The notes under the pieces were generated by a model. It searched no databases, was not told the origin of the DNA, and was given only the letters and a program-made list of their open reading frames with translations. From positions 84,567-148,566 of the forward strand of contig UPZA01000005.1 in the NCBI GenBank assembly GCA_900538575.1: a stretch of 64,000 nt of DNA. The letters run 5' to 3'. The position numbers and the translations under genes are program-made. Origin of the DNA: an uncultured Ruminococcus sp. Its GTDB lineage: Bacteria; Bacillota; Clostridia; Oscillospirales; Ruminococcaceae. How positions within the stretch are numbered: position 1 is the stretch's first letter; each line of letters starts with the position of its first letter. Of this stretch, positions 18,837 through 27,450 are shown one piece after another.

Positions 18837-19094
18837 TTATCCCTTCATTACTTTTTCAACATGCTTCAGTATATTGTTGACAGTAGAAAAATCTTCGATC
18901 TCGACGTCATCGGTAATAAGCGGTTTTTCAATTATATCCTCAATTCCTGTAATTATCTGGATAAGCACAAGAGAAGTAACGACTCTATTTTCAACCAATT
19001 CGACATCGTCATCAATACTGATTCCGGAAACATTCTCTCCCTGTATTTTATTATAAATAAATTTCCTTATAACGTCCATATTTTTATTTTCCAT
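18837..19094 (-). CDS. Acyl carrier protein coupled to folE2
   Basis: An 85-residue acidic carrier protein; Ser41 in ENRVVTSLVLIQIITGIED is the likely phosphopantetheine site, though the usual DSL triplet reads TSL. The ATG shares a base with the folE2 TAA stop (TAATG), so translation is coupled to deazapurine enzyme production. That coupling, with the BtrH-like gene two bases downstream, suggests it carries a deazapurine-derived or directly related acyl unit. Confidence 0.8.
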   Translation of the reverse strand: MENKNMDVIRKFIYNKIQGENVSGISIDDDVELVENRVVTSLVLIQIITGIEDIIEKPLITDDVEIEDFSTVNNILKHVEKVMKG

Positions 19095-19915
19095 TATACG
19101 TTCACCTCAGCTAAATCTCTGGAAACCATAACTGCATATGCATTATGATTATGAATTGATTCGTAATTTTCAACATTTACTGTGAAATCCGAATATCTGT
19201 TGTTTTTCTGTAAGTTGATAGTTACATCTCTTACGATATCCTCGACAAATTTTGCGTTTTCATATGCATGCTCTGTCACATATTTTTCGTCTACTCGCTT
19301 TAAAAGTGAGTACAACTGGAAAGATGCGGATTCTTCTACACGTCTGATAACGTCAGGTATTGCTTCTACATCGGTATTTTTTAATGCAACGCTTACAAGA
19401 CCGCGCTGATTGTGCGCGCCGTATTTACTGATGGATTTTGAGCACGGACATACAGATGTGATCGGAACTTTTACATCTATCTCAAACTGTGCGGGTCTTG
19501 ATTTTGTTAGGCTTGCTTTTATCCTGCACTGATAATTCATTCTTCCCATATTCTTACTGACAGGAGCTTTTTTCATGATAAAATATGTAAAATCCATTTC
19601 TGTATATGCGTTGAATCCTTCTAATCTATCCAATATCTCATCCAAAAGGGCATAGATGGATTTATCATCAATAACTCTGTTCCATTCATTCATACTTTCA
19701 ACAAGACGGCTCATATGAATTGCTCTTTTATCAGCTGACAAGTCAACAGCAAGCATCATATTTGCCACGCTTGAATTGACTTCACCGTTAAAAATATATG
19801 TTACCGGAACAACCACGTCTTTAATTCCGACGTGTCGTAAATATATTTTTCTTGTTTCCTGAGTTTTCTGAACGTCCGGCAGTTTATTATTTTCATTTAC
19901 AAACTGAGCGCTCAA
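19094..19915 (-). CDS. folE2: GTP cyclohydrolase I type B (FolE2)
   Basis: FolE2 converts GTP to 7,8-dihydroneopterin triphosphate, the first step of both folate and 7-deazaguanine synthesis. The 273-residue length fits. The diagnostic VPITSVCPCSKSISKYGAH is present, with the metal/catalytic Cys156 and His168. The start is a TTG with a very strong AAAGGAGG site. Inside the cluster it is grouped with QueE and a deaminase, which points to a dedicated 7-deazapurine supply rather than folate. QueD, the enzyme between FolE and QueE, is not in the window. Confidence 0.95.
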   Translation of the reverse strand: MSAQFVNENNKLPDVQKTQETRKIYLRHVGIKDVVVPVTYIFNGEVNSSVANMMLAVDLSADKRAIHMSRLVESMNEWNRVIDDKSIYALLDEILDRLEGFNAYTEMDFTYFIMKKAPVSKNMGRMNYQCRIKASLTKSRPAQFEIDVKVPITSVCPCSKSISKYGAHNQRGLVSVALKNTDVEAIPDVIRRVEESASFQLYSLLKRVDEKYVTEHAYENAKFVEDIVRDVTINLQKNNRYSDFTVNVENYESIHNHNAYAVMVSRDLAEVNV

Positions 19916-20034
19916 TATATCTCCTCCTTTAAACTTTTATCTTGCAATTTCTGCATAGCGCTTGCTTGTTTCGTAAAGTCGTACTCTGCAAATTTTGCAA
20001 CTCTTGACTTCTAATGCATTCTTTCATTCCCATT

Positions 20035-21213
20035 TTATTTTTCTTTTCGTCCGACCAGATACAGGTTTTCATCCTTGATAAAGCCGATATCTTTTGTGTA
20101 ATACCAGCCTTCATTGTCAACTGCCGGAACTTTCTCGCCATTTATGACATAATACTGTGATACGGTCTCTCCTCGTATCAATATCTCATAGTAGCCGCTT
20201 CGTTCTGTAGGTTTATATCTGATCTCAATATCAGAAATTTGTTTTCCAACGCTTGTTAATGTTTCCTGATCCGGTTTCTTATTTACGCATATGGTACTGA
20301 CTTCCATCATTCCATAAAGCTGACACGGGAATATATCAGATACAGCGTAAAAATTTTCTCCCGTTTCCCTGCTTAAAGGTGAACCCGAGCAAAGAAAATA
20401 CTTATTGTATATGAACGAAAACTTTTTTCCTTTAAGTTCAGAATACATACAGTCATAAATCTCAGGTACTCCAAGAAATACATTGGGTTTTAAGTCGTAA
20501 TAGTTCTTTATAAATTCACTGAATTCAAACCACCTCTGTATATATATCGTTGCACCGCATCTGATAGGAGCGATCACTCCCATAGTAAGACCATATCCAT
20601 GACATAACGGTATAGGAGCAAATATTACATCTGACGATTCATAGTTCATTGTCTCAATGATATTAACAGAATCTCTGTCGAGATTTCTGTGAGTACGATA
20701 TGCCATTTTAGATAAATTAGTAGTTCCGGACGAGCTTTGCATCAATGCGGGAAGTGATTCATCACTGCAAAGCTTTTCTTCCCCATCACTTATTAAAGCG
20801 GCATTCTTTTCCTTTACCACACAGTCTGTTTTCAGAAGTATCCTATATTTATCCGATAGTCTCGGATATTCCTTTTCTATATGTTTAAATACATAGCTTT
20901 CAACAATAATAGTATCCAGCGCGCCGTCAATAAATTTTCTCTCCAGCTCCAAAACTGTCCACTGAGGATTTAATAAACAGGTAATATTCTGATTTTCAGA
21001 TAATGCATAGAGACATATTACATATTCTATAGAATTGTGAAGTACAAGACCGACTCTTTCACCGGGTTTCACATCCAGCTGTTTCAGATTATTCTGTGTA
21101 TTCCTTACGAAATTAAACAGTTCACGGTAGGAAATGGATTCATTTTTACATATAAGAGCAATTTTCTGAGGATTTTTATCTGCACTTTGCTTCAGCATTT
21201 CATATAAGTTCAT
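20035..21213 (-). CDS. Adenylate-forming acyl ligase lacking the C-terminal lid domain
   Basis: ANL-superfamily AMP-binding protein. Visible: a divergent P-loop QSSSGTTNLSKMAYRTH, APIPLCHGYGLTMG, QLYGMMEVSTICVN and YYTKDIGFIKDENLYLVGRKEK. The frame stops right after GRKEK, at residue 392, so the whole C-terminal subdomain with the catalytic Lys (A9-A10) is missing; relatives have about 100-120 more residues. No downstream frame restores it. It may be a degraded gene, a partial enzyme working with a partner, or a ligase that no longer needs the lid. It starts three bases after the radical SAM gene and lies between it and folE2; one candidate substrate is the carboxylate of 7-carboxy-7-deazaguanine. 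Confidence 0.8.
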   Translation of the reverse strand: MNLYEMLKQSADKNPQKIALICKNESISYRELFNFVRNTQNNLKQLDVKPGERVGLVLHNSIEYVICLYALSENQNITCLLNPQWTVLELERKFIDGALDTIIVESYVFKHIEKEYPRLSDKYRILLKTDCVVKEKNAALISDGEEKLCSDESLPALMQSSSGTTNLSKMAYRTHRNLDRDSVNIIETMNYESSDVIFAPIPLCHGYGLTMGVIAPIRCGATIYIQRWFEFSEFIKNYYDLKPNVFLGVPEIYDCMYSELKGKKFSFIYNKYFLCSGSPLSRETGENFYAVSDIFPCQLYGMMEVSTICVNKKPDQETLTSVGKQISDIEIRYKPTERSGYYEILIRGETVSQYYVINGEKVPAVDNEGWYYTKDIGFIKDENLYLVGRKEK

Positions 21214-21216
21214 AGC

Positions 21217-22593
21217 TTAATCCTCTAATTTTACTCTTACTTTTCCCATAAAGTCTTCATTATACGGATTGGATTTTTCCTTTGCTGAGTTAATGAAGGA
21301 TTTGATATATGTTCTCCATTCCTCATCGCTGATGAATATTTCTGATATATTGCCTGACCAGAAAATACCTTCTTTAGTAAGTTTTAAAACGTCACCTTCC
21401 CATTTTGCCAGTCCGAGTTCAATAATATAATCGATTCTTTCACGGTATCTTTCATAATTAAGAATATTCTCTCGCTTTATCTCCATAAGTATCGGGAAGA
21501 ATACCATTGTTCTGTCCTGATTCTGCTCTTCGCTGCAAACACAGCATAATTCCTTAGGATATTTCTCCTGTCTGATACGCTCTAAATATTCACGTATATC
21601 GCAGACATTCTTATATGCATAACCGTCAATATATCCTCTGGCAGATACTCCGACGCCTATAACGTTCCCGTTGCTGAGATATATCTTATCACCGATATGT
21701 ACCTTTTCCTGGAATCTCGAATATGTATTGGTGATTATCTGCCTGTAACCGTGATCAAGCAGCCACTTGTCTCCGAGTTTGAACATCTTCATATTGTTTT
21801 CATTTGAAGGCTTGATTGTATATCTGCCTTCTTTATGAACAAGATTGTCAAGGTATGTATTCGGGAATAAAGCCATATTATAAATGTCGATATGATACGG
21901 ATCAAGTTCTGTTACAAGCTCTAAATCACGGATAAAGTCCTCTTCTGACTGCTCAGGTAAATTATACATCATATCAATGCAATACTCAGTAAGACCGGCC
22001 TTTTTCAGTATCTTTACTCCGTTATAAATATCGTCAAGAGTTGCGCGGATATTCATATCTTTTCTGATAGATTCCTTAAATGTCTGTACACCAAAACTGA
22101 TTCTGTTAATGCCTAATTCAAGCAGACCCTTAACATATTCTTCTGTCTTTATACAGTTGATAGAACCTTCCATTGTCCAGTTATCATTTACTTCAACTTC
22201 AAAACATTCCTTGATAACATTTACAATTTTTCTTAGATCTTCAATAGGAATCAGGAACGGATTGCCGCCGCCGAAATGAACGGATTCTATCTTTATCTTA
22301 TTTAAATACGGTGCGCTTGCATATTTCTTTATTTCATAGATAATACCATCTACATAATCCTTTAAATAGCTATTGTAGCTGCTTACTCCGTGTAATTTAT
22401 AATACGGGCAAAAAACGCATCCCGAATCACAGAACGGAATGTGGACGTATAAATTTGTCGGAGTATTGGAATCTCTGTTCTCATTTAAAAAGTCGAAAAA
22501 TCTGTTGTCAGGATCGCCTGAATGTTTAACTTTTGTAAGTTTAGGAAACACCCAGAAATCGTCAAGTCTCTCTTTAAAATTAATCTTTCTCAT
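21217..22593 (-). CDS. HemN/HemW-like radical SAM enzyme
   Basis: A 458-residue radical SAM protein of the coproporphyrinogen oxidase-like family. The 4Fe-4S motif YVHIPFCDSGCVFCPYYK (C55, C59, C62) and the SAM-contact GGGNP replace the more usual GGGTPS. IRATLDDIYNGVKILKKAG and the DMMYNLPEQSEEDF segment follow, and a HemN_C-like winged helix ends the protein. In natural-product clusters such proteins are class C methylases or cyclopropanases (NosN, C10P in CC-1065, YtkT in yatakemycin, Jaw5). No haem genes are nearby, so a tailoring role is more likely than haem chaperoning. The reaction cannot be read from sequence. Confidence 0.85.
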   Translation of the reverse strand: MRKINFKERLDDFWVFPKLTKVKHSGDPDNRFFDFLNENRDSNTPTNLYVHIPFCDSGCVFCPYYKLHGVSSYNSYLKDYVDGIIYEIKKYASAPYLNKIKIESVHFGGGNPFLIPIEDLRKIVNVIKECFEVEVNDNWTMEGSINCIKTEEYVKGLLELGINRISFGVQTFKESIRKDMNIRATLDDIYNGVKILKKAGLTEYCIDMMYNLPEQSEEDFIRDLELVTELDPYHIDIYNMALFPNTYLDNLVHKEGRYTIKPSNENNMKMFKLGDKWLLDHGYRQIITNTYSRFQEKVHIGDKIYLSNGNVIGVGVSARGYIDGYAYKNVCDIREYLERIRQEKYPKELCCVCSEEQNQDRTMVFFPILMEIKRENILNYERYRERIDYIIELGLAKWEGDVLKLTKEGIFWSGNISEIFISDEEWRTYIKSFINSAKEKSNPYNEDFMGKVRVKLED

Positions 22594-22619
22594 ATTAGAA
22601 AATACCTTTATAAACCTTT

Positions 22620-23315
22620 CTATGCTTCTTTTGAATTGTCCCAGATCTGCAATTGTAATCTATTGGCATATCTGAATCCGTATTTCACGCATTTTCTTAC
22701 CATATTGCGCTGTATTCTTTCAAGTTCTTCTTTACAATCAGCCAGCGGCATTATCATTACATTTTCAAGCTGATATGTGCCTATTTTCTCCAGTATATCT
22801 TTTACCTCTTCAAAATCACTATCCAAATCACGACACACAAATTTGAGCTGATAATCATAATTTTTTATAAATTTTTTTATTACTTGTATATTAATACGTT
22901 TTTTATTATGTTGTTCTATTATATGATAATTACCGGACTTAAACGGTATCGAATTAGATAATTTTGGACTCATACTTACCAAGTCGCATTTAATATCAGA
23001 ATATTTCGTACCATTTGTTTCCACAGTAATATGATAACCATTACTTTTAATTAATTCTGTAAACTTCACAAGTTCAGGACAAATAAACGGTTCACCGCCC
23101 GTGATTATTATATGCGAACAATGATAAGATTTCAATTTTGAAAGAAGCGTAATTTCATCATATACAACTGTTTCATTTTTCTTCAAAACTTCTTCCGTAT
23201 CACACCACTCACAGTTCAGATTGCATCCGATCAATCGGAGCATAACGGATGGTACGCCTTGCAGTTTTCCTTCTCCTTGTATTGTTTTAAACATTTCGCA
23301 TACTTTAATTTTCAT
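22620..23315 (-). CDS. queE: 7-carboxy-7-deazaguanine synthase (QueE)
   Basis: Radical SAM QueE contracts the pterin ring of 6-carboxy-tetrahydropterin to 7-carboxy-7-deazaguanine. Signature features are EMFKTIQGEGKLQGVPSVML, the cluster motif GCNLNCEWCDT (C31, C35, C38), IITGGEPF, VETNGT, VSMSPKLSNS and a C-terminal QLQIWD. Length 231 is normal. The ATG overlaps the end of the deaminase gene by 11 bases. No queD, queC or queF lies in the window, so the gene is not part of a complete queuosine operon; the product may be used as the carboxylate itself. Confidence 0.93.
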   Translation of the reverse strand: MKIKVCEMFKTIQGEGKLQGVPSVMLRLIGCNLNCEWCDTEEVLKKNETVVYDEITLLSKLKSYHCSHIIITGGEPFICPELVKFTELIKSNGYHITVETNGTKYSDIKCDLVSMSPKLSNSIPFKSGNYHIIEQHNKKRINIQVIKKFIKNYDYQLKFVCRDLDSDFEEVKDILEKIGTYQLENVMIMPLADCKEELERIQRNMVRKCVKYGFRYANRLQLQIWDNSKEA

Positions 23316-23799
23316 TTCTTATTTTAAACAACCTTTTTATCATTTCATTTCGTTTATGCCATTCAGCTAGTAAATTCATACACTCCTCATGTAAAACGCC
23401 ACCTTTCACTTCCAAAGAATAATGCATTTTCGGCAGTACATCATCAATGGAGATATCTATCTCATCAAATCCCAGCCTTGAAGATTCCGCTATTGATGTG
23501 CCATAAACCACTCTTGGGACATGCGCCCAGTTTATTGCACCCAGACACATGAGACACGGTTCTGTAGTTGCATAAAGTACTGATTTTTTCAGCGCGGCTT
23601 CCCCGTATAAATTTATAAGTTGATTCATTGCATTCATTTCAGCATGATTTAACGGATTTCTGCTTGTGAAGCATGAATTTGATTCCAGTATCACCGTATC
23701 CTGATAAACTATACAGCAGCCAAACGGATATTCATTACCGCGTATTTTTCCCTTAGCAATTTCAATTGCTTTCATCATATAGAATTCATCTTGTTCCAA
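23305..23799 (-). CDS. Guanine-deaminase-like nucleobase deaminase
   Basis: Zinc deaminase of the cytidine-deaminase fold, 164 residues. The active-site NHAEMNAM (His52, Glu54) and TEPCLMCLGAINWA (Cys82, Cys85) match the GuaD/TadA group; the segment after PCxxC is most like bacterial guanine deaminase. Between the PKS gene and queE it could turn a 2-amino-7-deazapurine into the 2-oxo form (7-deazaxanthine type). The start is TTG directly after the PKS TGA, with GAGGT seven bases upstream; the internal ATG at 23778 lacks a ribosome site. Confidence 0.88.
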   Translation of the reverse strand: MEQDEFYMMKAIEIAKGKIRGNEYPFGCCIVYQDTVILESNSCFTSRNPLNHAEMNAMNQLINLYGEAALKKSVLYATTEPCLMCLGAINWAHVPRVVYGTSIAESSRLGFDEIDISIDDVLPKMHYSLEVKGGVLHEECMNLLAEWHKRNEMIKRLFKIRNEN

Positions 23800-26700
23800 T
23801 CATTCAACCTCTTCCTTCTTCTTTTCAATATAAGACGCTATTGATTCAATAGTCTGATATTTTAATAGTTCTATAGGAGTAAGTTCGATATTGAACTTTT
23901 CAAGTTCAACACATATTTTTACAGCTGAAATGGAATCACCGCCTATTTCAAAGAAATTCGATGAGATATCTACTTCATCATAACCCATTATACTGAAATA
24001 AGACTGTGCTAATTTTTTTTCGATATCCGAATATATAGACGTTTTTCTTCCCTTTATCTTAACATTTTCTGTAATGTGATTGTTTTCAACAGCTTTCTGT
24101 TTATTGTTTACAAACAGTTCATTTCTGATATCTTCTGAAAAATTAAACGGAAGGTAATCAAGAAGATTATATATCTTACTTTCTGTGTTTATTTCTCCGA
24201 CGATAACTCTGTTGATATCTGTACTGAGTATCTGCTGAATTGCCTGATAACCGACTTCAAACGGCATTTTTCTGAATATGGAAGTTTCTTCACTGTACAT
24301 AAGGCTTTCTTCAAGAACAATTCCCATCCATTCAGGCCAACTTATTACTGTTGCGGGACGATTCTGTTTTCGCATGTATTCAGCGTAAGATTCAAGATAT
24401 GTATTTGATGTTACATAACTGCTTACGCCGTTTCCCGATACTAAAGTCATCACTGAAGAAAACATTACGAAAAAGTCCATATCATCTTTCTGTGTAAGCT
24501 GATTCAGGAAATTTGTGCCATATATCTTTGGTCTCATGGATTTCTTAAATTCGTCCTCGCTTAAATCCACAATTTTTTCACTTAAATCATCTACGGCGAA
24601 TTGAATAATTCCGTTTATCGGTCCGACCTGTGTCCTTATATTTTCCAGTAAAGATACTGTGCTTTCATAATCTGAAACATCGCAGCTATAGTAATGCACC
24701 TTGCAGCCAAGCTTTTCAAGCTTCAGGCACGCGTCTACCTTAGCGCTTAATTCGGTCGATTTCTCATTTGCACAAAATTCTTTCCATTTATCATGAGACG
24801 GCAGTTCTGTTCTTCCCACAAATACAACATTTGCTCCGGATTCAGAAAAAATGTTACTGAGCCTGCTTCCTATTCTTCCAAGACCGCCGACAAGAACATA
24901 TACGCCATTCGGTCTGATTGATTTTTCAGGCTTTTCTCTGCTTATAAGGTCTGCCTTTCTGATACGCTCAACAAAACGTTCATGGTTACGATAACAAACC
25001 AGATATTCTTTGCTTTTTGTAAACATTTCATTTAATACCGATTCGACAGAAGTATTTTCATCAATATCTACACATTTTGTATTCATTAACGGTACTTCCC
25101 ATTGAAGAGTCTTTGCCAAGCCGATAATACCTGCATTATCAGGTCTTATCTGACTTTCATTTCCGGAAACAGCATATGCATAATTGGTCAGCAATGTAAT
25201 TCTTGTGCTTCTGTTTACTATATTAGCCAGTGATTTTATAAGCCTTAAAAATCTGTAAATTCCGCATTGAAGCCTTGTATCGATTTCCTTGTCTGGCTCC
25301 AGATTATCATCTGAATAAAGAGAACTGAATATGATATGTACATTTTTCATTTTCTCAAATTCATGGAATAATGAATCAAAACACTCTTCGGTATCTCTGA
25401 TAACGTAATTGTATCTATCGGTCTGTTTTGTAGTCTCACCAAACGTTATACGAAATACATTTATATTTTTTTCCTTTAAAAGTGCAATAAGGTTTTCGGT
25501 AAAAATATCGCCGCATGAGAAACATATAACGTTTTCAACTAAATTTTCCTGTGTTTCATTCTTAGATAGAATATTTTTCACCCATGACGGTTCGTAATAT
25601 CCGATCGGATTCTTAGCTGAAACAGGTGCGTGATCTGGAATGTCAAACCAGCATCTGTTCTTCTTGAAGGAGTATACGGGAATACTTATTTTATGTCCTT
25701 CTCCGCCGTGATAGATATTATCCCAATCTATTTTTTCACCGTTTACATATTTTACTGCAAGTAATTTTAAGCTTTCAGTATCAATTCCGATTTCTTTTTC
25801 ATTTATCTTTTCTTCTCCATTTTCCAACATATTGACCGACATCCATACGCCTATGTCCGCCAAAGTTTCACTATTTAACACAGTGTTTTCCAACTTCTCA
25901 AGTTTTCTGCGAAGTGTTTCTTTACTATCAGCGGTGACTGCCAGACGATAATTGAAATCTGTTCTTCCTGTATTTGCCGTATAACAAATATCATTAATAT
26001 CCGCATTTCTATTCCGCTTAATAAACCGGATATAATTCTTAATAAGCTGTCTCATCGAGTCTTTAGACTTTGCAGATAAAGTAAATAGCTGTTCGGAACG
26101 GCTGTCCGATTTCTTTTTTTCATCAGTTACATATGAATTTTTCGGAGCTTCTTCCAACAAAATATGGCAGTTGGTTCCGCTGATTCCAAACGAACTTACT
26201 CCGCAGCATCTGGGATAAGGACTTTCCCATTTCTTTAATTTGCCGTTTACATATACAGCAGAATTAATGAAATTGATTTTTCGGTTCGGCTGTTCAAAAT
26301 GGATACTCGGAGGAAGTTCTTTGTTTTCGAGTGCAAGAGCAACTTTAATTACACTTGCAACTCCTGCCGCACCGATTGTATGGCCGATATTGGATTTTAT
26401 CGAACCTACTCCGCAAAAGCCCTTCTTTGTTGTAAAATTCTTGAATGCACGATTTATTCCTGATATTTCAGTCGGATCACCTAACTTTGTTGCAGTTCCG
26501 TGCGCTTCAATATAACCGATAGTCTCAGGATCAATTTCTGCTTTTTTCCATACATCGACCAATACTTTTTCCTGTGCGGCCGCGCTTGGAGCCGTTATTC
26601 CGATTGATTTTCCGTCCTGATTGCTGGCGCTCGACTTGATAACCGCATATATATGGTCGTTATCTTTTAACGCCTGTTTTAAAGGTTTCAGTAAAACAGC

Positions 26701-27450
26701 GCCCGCGCCTTCACCCTGACCTACACCGTCACAGGAATCGTCAAACGTCCTTGCTTTACCGTCAGACGCAACGATTCCGATTGCATTGACAATAGTATTT
26801 GAAACAGGAAACGTAAAAAGGTTGATACCGCTTGCAAGCGCCATCTCACATTCACCTGACTGTATACTTTTACATGCAAGATGAATTGCGACCAGTGAAG
26901 AAGAACAGGCAGTATCAATAAGAATAGCGGGTCCGTGAAGATTTAAAAAATAAGATAAACGCGCGGGCAGCATTGCTGCCAAATTTCCTGCAAATGAATT
27001 ATCTGCCAGTTCAGGACTTATATCTATAAGCAGATTCTGATATGATTTACTTGTATACTCTGCCGGACATCCCGTATAACATCCGACTTTCTTATTATTA
27101 AAATATTCTGTGGAATATCCAGAATCTTCAATTGCATTATAGGAAGTTTCCAATAATATTCTCTGGTTAGGATCCATTATTTTGGCTTCATTCGGAGGAA
27201 TTCTGAAAAATTCAAAATCAAATTTATCAATTTCCTTTAAGTATGCCGCTTTTCTGTAAACAATATCTTTCTTATCCAGATTAAGATATTTCAGGTAATC
27301 TTCTATATCCTTTTTTCTTCCTTCAGGACAGTCTGTTACGCAGTCTTTTCCGACTCGTAAATTATCCCATAGTTCGTCAATATTGTCTGCATGTGAAAAT
27401 CGTGCAGCCATACCAATGATTGCAATCTCTTCATAATTCATTTTTTCCAT
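23800..27450 (-). CDS. Type I polyketide synthase, KS-KR-ACP (no AT)
   Basis: A 1216-residue single-module PKS. The ketosynthase spans about 1-435 with Cys182 (DTACSSSLVAIH), His317 (EAHGTATKLGDP) and His357 (NIGHTIGAAG). A linker keeps the post-AT signature VYSFKKNRCWFD near 593-603, but no acyltransferase lies between it and the KS. A structural KR half (about 620-840) precedes the catalytic KR with NADPH motif VLVGGLGRIGSRL (853-865) and Ser999, Tyr1012 and Asn1016 in place; VDD at 953-955 suggests a B-type ketoreductase. The carrier domain ends the protein (EIGGDSISAV, Ser1173). No thioesterase. The malonyl-type unit must come from the discrete AT encoded immediately upstream. Confidence 0.95.
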   Translation of the reverse strand: MEKMNYEEIAIIGMAARFSHADNIDELWDNLRVGKDCVTDCPEGRKKDIEDYLKYLNLDKKDIVYRKAAYLKEIDKFDFEFFRIPPNEAKIMDPNQRILLETSYNAIEDSGYSTEYFNNKKVGCYTGCPAEYTSKSYQNLLIDISPELADNSFAGNLAAMLPARLSYFLNLHGPAILIDTACSSSLVAIHLACKSIQSGECEMALASGINLFTFPVSNTIVNAIGIVASDGKARTFDDSCDGVGQGEGAGAVLLKPLKQALKDNDHIYAVIKSSASNQDGKSIGITAPSAAAQEKVLVDVWKKAEIDPETIGYIEAHGTATKLGDPTEISGINRAFKNFTTKKGFCGVGSIKSNIGHTIGAAGVASVIKVALALENKELPPSIHFEQPNRKINFINSAVYVNGKLKKWESPYPRCCGVSSFGISGTNCHILLEEAPKNSYVTDEKKKSDSRSEQLFTLSAKSKDSMRQLIKNYIRFIKRNRNADINDICYTANTGRTDFNYRLAVTADSKETLRRKLEKLENTVLNSETLADIGVWMSVNMLENGEEKINEKEIGIDTESLKLLAVKYVNGEKIDWDNIYHGGEGHKISIPVYSFKKNRCWFDIPDHAPVSAKNPIGYYEPSWVKNILSKNETQENLVENVICFSCGDIFTENLIALLKEKNINVFRITFGETTKQTDRYNYVIRDTEECFDSLFHEFEKMKNVHIIFSSLYSDDNLEPDKEIDTRLQCGIYRFLRLIKSLANIVNRSTRITLLTNYAYAVSGNESQIRPDNAGIIGLAKTLQWEVPLMNTKCVDIDENTSVESVLNEMFTKSKEYLVCYRNHERFVERIRKADLISREKPEKSIRPNGVYVLVGGLGRIGSRLSNIFSESGANVVFVGRTELPSHDKWKEFCANEKSTELSAKVDACLKLEKLGCKVHYYSCDVSDYESTVSLLENIRTQVGPINGIIQFAVDDLSEKIVDLSEDEFKKSMRPKIYGTNFLNQLTQKDDMDFFVMFSSVMTLVSGNGVSSYVTSNTYLESYAEYMRKQNRPATVISWPEWMGIVLEESLMYSEETSIFRKMPFEVGYQAIQQILSTDINRVIVGEINTESKIYNLLDYLPFNFSEDIRNELFVNNKQKAVENNHITENVKIKGRKTSIYSDIEKKLAQSYFSIMGYDEVDISSNFFEIGGDSISAVKICVELEKFNIELTPIELLKYQTIESIASYIEKKKEEVE

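Noticed and set aside
19929..20141. 70-residue open frame overlapping the end of the ligase
   Set aside because: Reads the end of the ligase gene in another frame, has no ribosome site and no homology; only the non-coding remnant after the ligase is worth noting.
21217..22593. Housekeeping HemW haem chaperone
   Set aside because: Possible by family, but the tight coupling to QueE and ligase genes and lack of nearby heat-shock or haem genes favour a biosynthetic role; kept as an alternative only.
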